A stretch of 64,000 nt of DNA, from assembly GCA_030424595.1 (NCBI GenBank), contig JAUHWG010000005.1:124001-188000 (forward strand), in the 5' to 3' direction. This DNA comes from Polyangia bacterium. GTDB lineage: Bacteria; Myxococcota_A; Polyangia; Nannocystales; Nannocystaceae. The notes under the pieces were generated by a model. The model did no database searches and was not told where the DNA came from. It was given only the letters and a program-made list of their open reading frames with translations. Both the position numbers and the translations under genes were made by a program. Of this stretch, positions 26,480 through 35,159 are shown piece after piece (position 1 is the stretch's first letter; every line of letters begins with the position of its first letter).

Positions 26480-26551
26480 AGGCGGATAGCTCAGTGGTAG
26501 AGCGGCGCCCTTACAAGGCGCGGGTCGCAGGTTCGATCCCTGTTCCGCCTA
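26480..26551 (+). tRNA. tRNA-Val (anticodon UAC)
   Basis: 72 nt. Acceptor AGGCGGA (26480-26486) pairs with TCCGCCT (26544-26550), discriminator A. The anticodon arm GCGCC-CTTACAA-GGCGC has TAC at 26512-26514. The T arm is GCAGGTTCGATCCCTGT. CCA is not encoded. A diverged copy of the palindromic element lies about 160 bases upstream. Confidence 0.95.
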
Positions 26552-26602
26552 TTCCTCGAACCCTCGTCAGCGGTGAGCGTAGACCAGCGCTCGCCGCCGC
26601 GC

Positions 26603-26911
26603 TCAGCCCCGGCGCCAGCGCAGGGGCTTCGACTTCTCCCGGAGCACCTCGCCGGTGAGCTCCAGGTCGAGCTGGACGGTCTTCACCCACCAGCCCGCCT
26701 TTGCGCCGCCAGGGAAGAGCTCCTCCGGGAGGTGAGGCTTCACGGCCTCGAACATCTCGGCTTGCGTGAGGCCCGGCTCGCGCCTCGGGAGCACCCGAAG
26801 CAGGGCCTTCTTCATCGCCGTGTACTTGCCAGCGTCGACGTTGGCGCGGTGACCCGGCACGTTGACATTGCCGACGGAGATCTTCGGCGCATCTGCTCTC
26901 TTGCTGACCAT
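26603..26911 (-). CDS. Small conserved protein, DUF6958-like
   Basis: 102 residues. The stretch AGKYTAMKKALLRVLPRREP, then GLTQAEMFEAVKPHLPEELF and AKAGWWVKTVQLDLELTGEV, is a winged-helix-like pattern I associate with the small DUF6958 proteins (single domain, function unknown). The conserved Trp-Trp and terminal KPLRWRRG fit. It is transcribed on the minus strand, converging on tRNA-Val, and is downstream of the TPR lipoprotein gene by 64 bases, so it may be the tail of that transcript. Family assignment is from memory of the pattern and should be checked. Confidence 0.75.
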   Translation of the reverse strand: MVSKRADAPKISVGNVNVPGHRANVDAGKYTAMKKALLRVLPRREPGLTQAEMFEAVKPHLPEELFPGGAKAGWWVKTVQLDLELTGEVLREKSKPLRWRRG

Positions 26912-26975
26912 CGTGGCTCCTCTCCCGGGCCGATCCTAGCCCGGGGTCTCGCCCTGAATCCTACCCCAACAGGCC

Positions 26976-28421
26976 TCAGCCCAGGCCGACGTAGCTCAAC
27001 ACGGCGGGGCAGAGCGCGGGGCCCTCGCCGTGCTTGTGACGGCCGGGCTTTGACGGAGGCTCTTGGCCGGCGACCGCCTTGAGCTCGTACTCACCGCTGC
27101 TGCGGTGATAGACGAGCTCGACCCGCTTCTCGCTGCTCGACTCCTCGACGTCCGCCGGCTCTCCCTCGATCATCGGCCCGATCCCCGTGACGATCGAGGT
27201 CTTCATCGCCCCGAGCCAACGCGGCGTATCGCCGTCGACGCCGAGGTGGACCACGATCGTGTCGTCGCCGAACTCCATCGTGTTCTCGCCGTAATCACCG
27301 TCGTGGTACTGCCAGAGCGCGGTGACGATGACCTCCGGACGCCCGCCGGGGACCAGCTCGTCGGAGACCACGGACTTCACCTCGAAGCTCTCGCCGATGT
27401 AGCCGACCCCGGGGTTGTACTCCCCGCCGAGCGTGCCGACATACCAGTGATCCGGGTAGAGGATCGCCACGTAGGTGGTCCCCATCTCGCCGCCTTCGAT
27501 CATGTTGTGGGTCACGCCGAAGGTCGCGACCTGGACCCCATCGCCGAGGTCGAGCGCGATCCGGGTCGCCTTCTCGCCGCCGAAGCGGGTCCCCGCCGCG
27601 TCCTCGGCGACCTCGGTCACGTAGGTGTCGCGCTCGTCGCAGGAGGACGACTCGAAGTCCTCTGTGGTGCCGAGCTTGCCGGCCATGAACGCGGCGCAGA
27701 GATCGAAGGGCGGTCGCCCGTCGATCTTCGTCAGCTCGCACTCGTTCTCCTCCGCCTCCGCCCCCTCGCCCTCGAGCGCCGCGAGACGCTCGGCGACGAC
27801 CTTGTTGTCGCGGAGCCGCAGCGAGCGGGTGTAGGCGGTCACGGCCGCGACCTTGTCAGCGCGCTCCTCGTGGATCCGTCCGAGGTTGTAGAGCGCCGCG
27901 CCGCGGGTCCGATCGCTCGCGCCGGTCGAGTCGATCGCCCGCCGGGTGTAGCGCTCGGCGACGGCGAGATCTCCGCTGAGAAACGCCGCCCAGCCCAGCT
28001 CGGCGAGCGCCGACGGATGGTTCGGGTCGATCTTGAGGGCGGCCTCGAAGGCCTTGATCCCCTCGGCGTAGCGCTTGGCCTTGACCTCCTTGCGGCCCTG
28101 ACCCAGGCTCTCGCGAAAGGCGCTCTCCTGGGCCTTCGCCTCGTCCGGCTTGAACGACTGTGCGGCCCGCTCCTTGGCCGAGAGCTTCGGCGCCGCCGGC
28201 TCCTGCACAGCCTTGCTGTCCTGAGCCGCGGCCGCCTTGCCGTCCTTCCCGGCGTCCCCCCCCGGAGCGCCGAGCTTGGACTCCTCCGCGGCCTTCGCGG
28301 CGGAGTCGCCGCTCGGGCTCGACGCGGCGCCACCGCAGGCGCTGACGCCGAAGAGCAGGAGAGCTGCCGTTCGCGACCAGCGGAGACCACAGGGGAGATC
28401 AGACGAGACGAGTCCTTGCAC
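26976..28421 (-). CDS. TPR lipoprotein with large C-terminal domain
   Basis: 481 residues from GTG 28421. This start gives a lipoprotein signal: ALLLFGVSACGGA, lipidated Cys near residue 27. The frame remains open to 28625 but upstream residues are encoded by the 24-bp repeat. An Ala/Lys/Glu-rich linker is followed by TPR units (RYAEGIKAFEAALKIDPNHP, then DRTRGAALYNLGRIHEERAD and AAVTAYTRSLRLRDN). The C-terminal 220 residues, opening CELTKIDGRPPFDLCAA, form an ordered domain with no motif I know. Divergent from the Ser/Thr kinase gene across a 28-bp palindrome, so the two may be co-regulated, and the kinase could act on this pathway. Confidence 0.8.
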   Translation of the reverse strand: MQGLVSSDLPCGLRWSRTAALLLFGVSACGGAASSPSGDSAAKAAEESKLGAPGGDAGKDGKAAAAQDSKAVQEPAAPKLSAKERAAQSFKPDEAKAQESAFRESLGQGRKEVKAKRYAEGIKAFEAALKIDPNHPSALAELGWAAFLSGDLAVAERYTRRAIDSTGASDRTRGAALYNLGRIHEERADKVAAVTAYTRSLRLRDNKVVAERLAALEGEGAEAEENECELTKIDGRPPFDLCAAFMAGKLGTTEDFESSSCDERDTYVTEVAEDAAGTRFGGEKATRIALDLGDGVQVATFGVTHNMIEGGEMGTTYVAILYPDHWYVGTLGGEYNPGVGYIGESFEVKSVVSDELVPGGRPEVIVTALWQYHDGDYGENTMEFGDDTIVVHLGVDGDTPRWLGAMKTSIVTGIGPMIEGEPADVEESSSEKRVELVYHRSSGEYELKAVAGQEPPSKPGRHKHGEGPALCPAVLSYVGLG

Positions 28422-28536
28422 GGCCGCAGTATCGCCGAGAGTCCAGGGTCTCTCCAGAGGCGGCGGTCGATGCGCGATTTCCTCCAGGGCAGACACGAGG
28501 AAGATCACAAGTGCGCTGGCGTCCCGCCGGCCACCA

Positions 28537-28584
28537 GCCCGTCCGCGAGAGCGGCCGCCGGCCCGTCCGCGAGAGCGGCCGCCG
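28537..28584. repeat. 24-bp direct repeat, two exact copies
   Basis: Unit starts GCCCGTCCGCGAGAGCGGCC, copies at 28537-28560 and 28561-28584. It lies in the divergent promoter region, 18 bases from the palindrome at 28602. Confidence 0.9.
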
Positions 28585-28601
28585 AGGGTCCGCTCCGAGG
28601 C

Positions 28602-28629
28602 CCTGATGAAGACGGCCGTGTTCATCAGG
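28602..28629. promoter_or_regulatory. 28-bp near-perfect palindrome in a divergent promoter region
   Basis: CCTGATGAA-G-ACGGCCGT-G-TTCATCAGG: arms at 28602-28610 and 28621-28629 and a symmetric 8-base core, 26 of 28 positions symmetric. It is 41 bases before the kinase ATG at 28670 (8 before ATG 28637) and 181 bases before the lipoprotein GTG. It could be an operator or form a hairpin in the kinase leader. Confidence 0.65.
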
Positions 28630-28669
28630 ACAAGCGATGGCGGGCGCGCTAGGGTTGGCCGCGCTGGCC

Positions 28670-29551
28670 ATGGAAACCGACCTTACTCCCGCGAGCATCG
28701 GCCGCTACCGGGTCCTCCATCACATCGGCAGCGGCCGCATGGGGGTCGTCTACGCCGCCTACGATCCGCACCTCGACCGCCGCGTCGCCCTCAAGGTCGT
28801 CGAGCGCGACCTGGTCGAGCTCGCCAGCCCCGACGACACCGGCATCCGCCTCCAACGCGAGGCCCAGGTGATGGCGAAGCTCGCCCACCCGAACGTGGTC
28901 CCGGTCTTCGAGGTCGGCGCGACCCACCAGATCGTCTACATCGCGATGGAGCTGGTCGACGGCGTCGCGATCGGCGAGTGGATCCGCCAGACCCCGCGCT
29001 CCTGGCGGGAGCTGGTCGCCGCCTATCTCCAGGCCGGGCGCGGCCTCGCGGCGGCGCACCACGCCGGCATCGTCCACCGCGACTTCAAGCCTGAGAACAT
29101 CCTCCTCGGCACCGACAACCGGGTCCGCGTCGTCGACTTCGGCCTCGCCAGGCCCTGCCCGCGCGTCGACCCCTCGACGTCGGGCCTGAGCACCGCCTCC
29201 TGGGGCGACGAGGACACGGAGGGCTCCAACCGGGTCGTCTACGGAACGCCGGCCTACATGGCGCCTGAGCAGCATATGGGCCGTTCGGCGGATGTCCGCG
29301 CCGATCAGTTCGCCTTCTGCGTCGCGCTCTACGAGGGCCTCTACCACCAGCGCCCCTTCGCCGGCCGGACGATCTACGCGATCGCCGACAATGTTCTCGC
29401 CGGAAACCTGGTCCCTCCGCCAGCCCACACCCGTGTCCCGGGCTGGCTCTTCCCGATCCTCGCGCGGGGGATGAGCGTCGAGCCGGAGGCCCGCTACGGG
29501 TCGATGCGCGAGCTGCTGGCGGCGATCGTCTTCATCGCCAGCATCATGTGA
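28670..29551 (+). CDS. Hanks-type serine/threonine protein kinase, cytosolic
   Basis: 293 residues from ATG 28670; ATG 28637 would add eleven. Subdomain I is IGSGRMGVVY (residues 19-28), the ATP-anchoring lysine K42 lies in VALKVV, and E64 is the C-helix Glu. The catalytic loop is HRDFKPEN (Phe in place of the usual Leu), then VVDFGLA and the MAPEQ activation-segment end. The kinase domain fills the whole protein: no transmembrane helix, PASTA or TPR region follows, so sensing must come from a partner. The TPR lipoprotein divergent to it is one candidate partner by proximity only. No substrate known. Confidence 0.92.
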   Translation: METDLTPASIGRYRVLHHIGSGRMGVVYAAYDPHLDRRVALKVVERDLVELASPDDTGIRLQREAQVMAKLAHPNVVPVFEVGATHQIVYIAMELVDGVAIGEWIRQTPRSWRELVAAYLQAGRGLAAAHHAGIVHRDFKPENILLGTDNRVRVVDFGLARPCPRVDPSTSGLSTASWGDEDTEGSNRVVYGTPAYMAPEQHMGRSADVRADQFAFCVALYEGLYHQRPFAGRTIYAIADNVLAGNLVPPPAHTRVPGWLFPILARGMSVEPEARYGSMRELLAAIVFIASIM

Positions 29552-29961
29552 TCGGCCGCGCGCCTTCGCCCCCTGCGACGTCCTTCGCAGCGCGATTTCG
29601 CGACGTCTGCTCGCGCCTCTCCGCGCCTCTCCGCGCGCGCTCGTCGACGTGAGGAGACAGGTGATCCGCATGAGATCACCGGGCCGCGATAGATCGTTCT
29701 GCGAACGATGGCGACGATCTGCTCGATAGCGACAGCGCCCGCGCCGAAGCGAGCCGCGCCCCCGCATGGGATCGAGCGTGGGCGAGCGAGAGTGCGCCAA
29801 AACAGCCTCTATCGCGCCAATCTCGCGCTTTCTCGCGACATGCGGCGGGATGACCTAAGCCTTGATCCGCCTGCGCTGGCCGATCCACGGTTGTGATCCG
29901 CCTGGTGATCGCCGCTTCCATGACCTGGCTCCGCCGCCAGGTGAATCGCCTCCGAGACCCC
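29552..29961. other. 410-base gene-free stretch with two inverted repeats
   Basis: Between the kinase stop and the propeller lipoprotein start, same strand. It holds the inverted repeats at 29660-29709. CTCTCCGCGC is repeated near 29616-29635. The lipoprotein frame is open from 29893, but a signal peptide starts only at 29962. Confidence 0.5.
29660..29709. promoter_or_regulatory. Two adjacent inverted repeats upstream of the propeller lipoprotein
   Basis: GGTGATC-CGCATGA-GATCACC (29660-29680, 7-bp arms, 7-base spacer) resembles a dimeric repressor site. Twelve bases later ATCGTTC-TGC-GAACGAT (29693-29709) is a tight hairpin. They could equally be an operator pair or a weak terminator after the kinase. 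Confidence 0.5.
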
Positions 29962-30957
29962 ATGTCTACTCGCCTCCCCGCACTCGCAGCTCTGACCGGC
30001 CTCATCCTGAGCGCCGGCTGTGACGTCCCCCTTCAGGATCAGTACGAGCTGCGGAGCTCGACCTCGGTGCCGAAGGGGATCGCCTACGACTCGGAGCCGC
30101 AGGTGTTCTACGCGACAGCCCTGAGCGGCGGCGAGATCACGATGATCACCTCGCTCGGCCGCGAGTACCTCTTCTACGCCAGCGACGACGCCAACCTCTC
30201 CTTCACCGGCGCTGCTGTCGACGTTGAGCGGCGGCTGCTCTGGGTCTGCGCCGTCGACCGCAAGAGCGAGCCGGCGCTCCCCCGTTCCGAGCTGCTGGGC
30301 CTCAGCCTCAAGGATCGTGAGGTCGTCCACCGCGTCGATCTTCGCGACATCCGCGACGACTATGCGCCGAACGTCTGCGAGGCCCTCGCCGTCGGCGAGG
30401 ATGGGGTCGTCTACGCCGCCGACGCGCTCCAGCCGGCGATCTACACCTTCGACCCCGCGGCGGGCCGCACCTCGATCCTCCTCGAGGATCCGGTCCTCGG
30501 CTCGGAGCACGACCACGGCGTCGGTCTCAGCGGCATCGCCCTGCACCCCGACGGAGAGCACCTCCTGGCCGCCAAGAGCGACCCGCCAGAGCTCTTCGTG
30601 ATCCCGCTAGGCAGCCCCGAGGAGCTCGAGCAGGTCCGCTTCCCCGGCGAGCCCCTCGGGCGGGTGGGCGACCCGCGACTGCCGGCCGCCGGCGGGATCG
30701 GCTTCGTCGACGAGACCCTCTACGTCACCTTCCCCGGCGCCGTCCAAGAGCTCACCTTCACCGATCAGGAGAGGCTGCGGACGGCCCGCGTGCGGACGAC
30801 CACCGCCGTCCCGAGCGGCATCTCGGCGGTGACCTCCGCCGACGGAGCCGCCTACGCGATCGACAGCGACGCCTACCGCGTCGAGCAGCTCGGCCTCCGG
30901 CCGGACTCCAACTTCAGCATCGTCCGCGTCGGCGACCACCTCTTCCGCGACAAGTAG
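29962..30957 (+). CDS. Beta-propeller-like lipoprotein (SMP-30/NHL type)
   Basis: 331 residues from ATG 29962. A strong lipoprotein signal, LAALTGLILSAGC, lipidates Cys near residue 20. The rest has repeating blade-like stretches typical of six-bladed SMP-30/gluconolactonase or NHL propellers: SVPKGIAYDSEPQVFYATAL, TGAAVDVERRLLWVCAVD, LAVGEDGVVYAADALQPAIY, GIALHPDGEHLLAAKSD. No catalytic metal triad is certain. It should sit in the periplasm, attached to a membrane. The start at 29893 in the same frame lacks a signal peptide. No operon partner; it is followed by a 257-base gap before xdhA. Confidence 0.78.
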   Translation: MSTRLPALAALTGLILSAGCDVPLQDQYELRSSTSVPKGIAYDSEPQVFYATALSGGEITMITSLGREYLFYASDDANLSFTGAAVDVERRLLWVCAVDRKSEPALPRSELLGLSLKDREVVHRVDLRDIRDDYAPNVCEALAVGEDGVVYAADALQPAIYTFDPAAGRTSILLEDPVLGSEHDHGVGLSGIALHPDGEHLLAAKSDPPELFVIPLGSPEELEQVRFPGEPLGRVGDPRLPAAGGIGFVDETLYVTFPGAVQELTFTDQERLRTARVRTTTAVPSGISAVTSADGAAYAIDSDAYRVEQLGLRPDSNFSIVRVGDHLFRDK

Positions 30958-31070
30958 TCGAGCGGTCGACGGGTCCGCCGAGCGACGAGGCGGCCGCGAG
31001 CAGACATCCGCGGGGACTGGCCGAGCGACGAGGCCGCCGCGTGGAGCCGCCCTTCGCTCTGGACGGGCCT

Positions 31071-31098
31071 TCGCTGGGCATCGCTGGGCATCGCTGGC
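31071..31098. repeat. 10-bp tandem array, 2.8 copies
   Basis: Unit TCGCTGGGCA twice, then TCGCTGGC. Located about 120 bases before the xdhA start. Confidence 0.8.
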
Positions 31099-31214
31099 GC
31101 CGAGGCGGCCCTCGCGGCCCTCCTCCGAAACGAGCAGGCTAGGTCGGCTGCGAGCGCCCTGGCCCGTGATAGTGGTAGAAGTTGCGAAGGGCCCTTCGCC
31201 CTCACGCCGCGCAT

Positions 31215-32672
31215 ATGACGACCGTCCGCTTTCTCCTCAACGACCGTCCCATCGAGGCTGTCGGCGTCTCACCGACGACGACGCTCCTCGGCTACCTCCG
31301 CGCGAGCGGCTGGACGGGGACCAAAGAAGGCTGCGCGGAGGGGGACTGCGGCGCCTGTACGGTCGCCATCGTCGACGCCGAGGCCCCCGGCGGGCCCCGC
31401 TTTCGGGCCGTCAACTCCTGCCTCGTCCTCCTGCCGATGGTCCAAGGGCAGCGGGTCTACACGGTCGAAGGGCTCCGCCGCGGCGGCGCCTATCACCCGG
31501 TCCAAGAGGCGCTGGTCGACGCCCTCGGATCGCAGTGCGGCTACTGCACACCCGGCGTCGTCATGTCGATGTTCGAGGCCTGCTACAGAGGCGACCTCGA
31601 CAAGCCGTGGAAGCTCGACGATCAGATGTGCGGCAACCTCTGCCGCTGCACCGGCTACCGGCCGATCCGCTCGGCGACGGTGACGATCGCGGGGCGCCGG
31701 CCGAGCGATAGCTTCAGCGGCGCCCTGGCGGAGCCCGCCGGAGATCGGGGCTTCCGCAGCGAGCACCCGGGCGCCGTCTTCATCACCCCGACCCGCGAAG
31801 CGGAGCTGTGGGAGGCCTTGGCCGAGCACCCGGCGGCGAAGTTCATCTGCGGCGGCACCGACCTCAGCCTGGCGGTGACCAAGCGCTTTGAGGAGCTGCC
31901 CGAGGTGATCTCGCTCGAGGGCCTCGCCGATCTCCGGCGGATCGAGCGTACCGACGGGGGCGGCTGGCGCTTCGGCGCGACCGCCCTCCTCGCCGACATC
32001 GAGGCCGCGACCGAGGGGGAGCTCGTCCCGCTGCACCGGATGCTCCGCTACTTCGCCTCGCGACAGATCAAGAACCGAGCGACGATCGGCGGCAACCTCT
32101 GCAACGCCTCGCCGATCGGCGACATCGCCCCGGTGCTCCTCGCCCTGGACGCCGAGCTCGAGCTCCGCTCCGCCGGCGGGAGCCGCTTCGTCGGCGTCGA
32201 TCACTTCTTCCTGGGGTACCGCAAGACCGCCCTCAGCCCCGGTGAGATCCTCGCGTCGATCTCCATCCCGCCGATCCCAGCGGGCGCTCGCGCCTCCGCC
32301 TACAAGGTCTCCAAGCGGCGCGAGCTCGACATCTCGGCGGTCGCGGCCGCCTTCTTCGTCGAGCTCGGCCCCGCAGGGGAGGTGACGACGATCCGCGCCG
32401 GCTACGGCGGGGTCGCGGCGACGCCCGCTCGGGCCCGTCACTTCGAGGCCGCGCTCGAGGGCAAGCCGTGGAACCGAAGCTCGGTCGAGGCCGCGATCCT
32501 CACCCTCCACGACGACTTCACCCCCCTCGACGATCACCGAGGTTCGGCCTGGTATCGCCGGACAGTCGCCGCCAACCTCGCCCGCGGCTTCTTCCTCGAG
32601 ACGGAGGAGGACGATCACCCAGACCTGCCCGACAGACCTTCCGGGACGGTCGCCGTGGAGGTGAGCCGATGA
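31215..32672 (+). CDS. xdhA: Xanthine dehydrogenase small subunit (2Fe-2S and FAD domains)
   Basis: 485 residues from ATG 31215. The plant-type 2Fe-2S domain has GTKEGCAEGDCGACTV and NSCL. The second 2Fe-2S domain has QCGYCTPGVVMS and LCRCTGYRPI. The FAD domain begins near residue 195 (FICGGTDLSLAV, then TIGGNLCNASPIGDI). With XdhB it oxidises hypoxanthine and xanthine to urate in purine breakdown, passing electrons from Mo to FeS to FAD and NAD+. Its stop overlaps the xdhB start (ATGA at 32669), so the subunits are made together. The maturation gene xdhC is not in the window. Related aldehyde oxidases share this layout, but the FAD-containing small subunit plus separate large subunit fits XdhAB. 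Confidence 0.95.
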   Translation: MTTVRFLLNDRPIEAVGVSPTTTLLGYLRASGWTGTKEGCAEGDCGACTVAIVDAEAPGGPRFRAVNSCLVLLPMVQGQRVYTVEGLRRGGAYHPVQEALVDALGSQCGYCTPGVVMSMFEACYRGDLDKPWKLDDQMCGNLCRCTGYRPIRSATVTIAGRRPSDSFSGALAEPAGDRGFRSEHPGAVFITPTREAELWEALAEHPAAKFICGGTDLSLAVTKRFEELPEVISLEGLADLRRIERTDGGGWRFGATALLADIEAATEGELVPLHRMLRYFASRQIKNRATIGGNLCNASPIGDIAPVLLALDAELELRSAGGSRFVGVDHFFLGYRKTALSPGEILASISIPPIPAGARASAYKVSKRRELDISAVAAAFFVELGPAGEVTTIRAGYGGVAATPARARHFEAALEGKPWNRSSVEAAILTLHDDFTPLDDHRGSAWYRRTVAANLARGFFLETEEDDHPDLPDRPSGTVAVEVSR

Positions 32673-35059
32673 CCACGCCACCCGCCAACCAAGACCCTGA
32701 CATCGCCACCCTGGCCAAGCTCGACCGCGATCCGAAGGAGAGTCCGCTGCACAAGCCGGCCCGCCACGAGAGCGGCTACGCCCACGTCTCCGGCGACGCC
32801 CGCTACGTCGACGACCTCCCCCCGCCGGCGGGGATGCTCGTGGCGATGCCGATAGGATCGCCTGTCGCCCGCGGCCGGATCACCCGCCGCGACGGCAGCG
32901 CGGCCCGCACGAGCCCCGGGATCCGCGGGGTCTACTTCGCCGACGACCTGCCGGCGGAGCGCTACATCGGCCCGGTGATCCACGACGAGCCGCTCCTCGC
33001 GATCGACACGATCGACACCGTCGGCCAGCTCGTCGCCCTGATCGTCGGCGACTCCCTCGCGGCCTGTCGAGCGGCGGCGAAGCTGCTCGAGATCGACTAC
33101 GAGGAGCTCCCGGCGATCCTCTCGATCGACGACGCGATCGCGGCCGACTCCTACCTCGGGGAGCCCCACCGGATCCGCCGCGGCGACGCCGAGACGGCGC
33201 TCGCCCGCGCGAGCGTGCGGGTGAACGGCGAGGTCCGGGTCGGCGCCCAAGACCACTTCTACTTGGAGACCCAAGCCTCCCTCGCGATCCCCGGCGAGGC
33301 GGACGAGATGCTCGTCTACTCCTCGACCCAGCACCCCACGGAGGTCCAGTCGCTCGTCGCAGCCGGCCTCGGGATCAGCCGCAACCAGGTCGTCGTCCGG
33401 GTCCCGCGGATGGGCGGAGGCTTTGGCGGCAAGGAGTCGCAGGCCGCCCCCTTCGCCGTGCTCGCGGCGATCGCCGCCCGCGACCTCCGTCGCCCGGTCA
33501 AGATCTGGCTAAACCGCGACCAAGACATGGTGATGACCGGCAAGCGTCATCCCTTCCTCGCCCGCTTCGACGCGGGGCTCGACAACGATGGCCGAATCAT
33601 CGCCGCGAAGATCGAGATCTTCGCCGAGGGCGGCTGGAGCCTCGACCTCTCGACCCCGATCCTCGACCGGGCGATGTTCCACTTAGACAACGCCTACTAC
33701 ATCCCGGAGCTCGACTTCTACGGCGCCGTCACGCGGACCAACAAGTCGTCGAACACCGCCTTTCGCGGGTTTGGCGGTCCGCAGGGGATGGTCGTGATCG
33801 AGACCATCCTCTCCCGCGCGAGCGAGCGCCTAGGCGTCGATCCGGCGGAGATCCGCGCCCGCAACTTCTACCGCGAGGGACAGCGCACCCCCTACGACCA
33901 GGAGCTCACGGACGTCCGCCTCCAGCGGATCCACGACGAGCTCCTCGCGAGCTCCGACTACGCCGAACGCCGCGCTGAGATCGCCGCGTTCAACGGGAGC
34001 TCGGAGCATGTCCGCCGCGGCATCTCGTTTCAGCCGGTGAAGTTCGGCATCTCCTTCACCAACTCGATGCTCAACCAGGCCGGCGCGCTGGTGCTCGTCT
34101 ACACCGACGGCAGCGTCCAGGTGAACCACGGCGGCACCGAGATGGGCCAGGGCCTGCACACCAAGATGCAGGCGATCGCCGCCCATGAGCTGGGGGTCCA
34201 GACCGCCTCGATCAGGGTGATGACGACCGCCACCGACAAGGTCCCGAACACCTCGGCGACGGCGGCGTCGAGCGGCTCGGACCTCAACGGCGCCGCGGTG
34301 CGCGAGGCCTGCGAGACCATCCGCGAGCGCCTGCGGCCGGTCGCGGCGGACCTGCTCGAGATCGCCGACCCTGAGGCCCTCGTCTTCGTCGGCGGCGAGG
34401 TCCGCCATCCGCCGACGGGCGTGTCGATCGCCTTTCGCGAGGTCGTCAACACCGCCTGGGTCCGCCAGGTCTCGCTCTCCGCGACCGGCTACTACTCGAC
34501 GCCGAACATCCACTACGACCGCGCGCTGGGCCGGGGAAAGCCCTTCCACTACTTCGCCTACGGCGGGGCGGTCTGCGAGGTCGAGGTCCACGCGCTCACC
34601 GGCGAGCACCGGCTGCTCCGGGTCGACATCCTCCACGACGCCGGCAAGTCGCTCGTGCCGACGATCGACCGCGGCCAGGTCGAGGGCGGCTTTGTCCAGG
34701 GCCTCGGCTGGCTGACCTGCGAAGAGGTGCTCTGGGACCGAAGCGGCAAGCTCCTCACCCACGGCCCCTCGACCTACAAGATCCCAGCGGTCGGCGACCT
34801 GCCGCCGGACGACCACTTCCGGGTCGAGCTGCTGAGCCGCGCCGATCAGGAGTCGGTCGTCCACGGCTCCAAGGCCGTCGGCGAGCCGCCCTTCATGCTC
34901 GCGATCGGCGTTGTCACGGCGCTCCGGCAGGCGATCGCGACCTGGGGCAGCCCCGGCCGAGAGGTCGCCCTCGCCCTCCCCGCCACCCCCGAGGCGATCC
35001 TCCGGGCGATCGAGGATCTTCGCTCTCCGGCGGCGGACCTCGCCGCCGCCGCTGAGTAG
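32669..35059 (+). CDS. xdhB: Xanthine dehydrogenase molybdopterin-binding subunit
   Basis: 796 residues from ATG 32669, overlapping the xdhA stop by four bases. It carries the molybdenum cofactor where xanthine is hydroxylated. Motifs include VRVPRMGGGFGGKES, TAFRGFGGPQGMV, NHGGTEMGQGLHTKMQAIA and KAVGEPPFML, whose Glu is the proposed base catalyst. Residues 30-60 (ESGYAHVSGDARYVDDLPPP) begin the domain. The 38 bases coding near its C-terminus (34988-35025) are partly duplicated 98 bases further on, beyond the stop. Molybdenum-cofactor insertion would need XdhC and Moco genes elsewhere. Confidence 0.95.
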   Translation: MTTPPANQDPDIATLAKLDRDPKESPLHKPARHESGYAHVSGDARYVDDLPPPAGMLVAMPIGSPVARGRITRRDGSAARTSPGIRGVYFADDLPAERYIGPVIHDEPLLAIDTIDTVGQLVALIVGDSLAACRAAAKLLEIDYEELPAILSIDDAIAADSYLGEPHRIRRGDAETALARASVRVNGEVRVGAQDHFYLETQASLAIPGEADEMLVYSSTQHPTEVQSLVAAGLGISRNQVVVRVPRMGGGFGGKESQAAPFAVLAAIAARDLRRPVKIWLNRDQDMVMTGKRHPFLARFDAGLDNDGRIIAAKIEIFAEGGWSLDLSTPILDRAMFHLDNAYYIPELDFYGAVTRTNKSSNTAFRGFGGPQGMVVIETILSRASERLGVDPAEIRARNFYREGQRTPYDQELTDVRLQRIHDELLASSDYAERRAEIAAFNGSSEHVRRGISFQPVKFGISFTNSMLNQAGALVLVYTDGSVQVNHGGTEMGQGLHTKMQAIAAHELGVQTASIRVMTTATDKVPNTSATAASSGSDLNGAAVREACETIRERLRPVAADLLEIADPEALVFVGGEVRHPPTGVSIAFREVVNTAWVRQVSLSATGYYSTPNIHYDRALGRGKPFHYFAYGGAVCEVEVHALTGEHRLLRVDILHDAGKSLVPTIDRGQVEGGFVQGLGWLTCEEVLWDRSGKLLTHGPSTYKIPAVGDLPPDDHFRVELLSRADQESVVHGSKAVGEPPFMLAIGVVTALRQAIATWGSPGREVALALPATPEAILRAIEDLRSPAADLAAAAE

Positions 35060-35068
35060 GGGAGCCAC

Positions 35069-35125
35069 AGCCGTCGCCCTCCCGCGGCCCCGAGGCGCTC
35101 CTCCGGGCGATCGAGGATCTTCGCT
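35069..35125 (+). repeat. Duplicated fragment of the xdhB 3' end
   Basis: CCCGAGGCGCTCCTCCGGGC and following bases (35086-35123) repeat xdhB 34988-35025 with one change, preceded by a shorter match (GTCGCCCTC). It starts nine bases past the xdhB stop and codes nothing. A small local duplication. Confidence 0.7.
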
Positions 35126-35159
35126 CCCGACACGGCCGAGGGCGCGATCCTCGTCGGTG

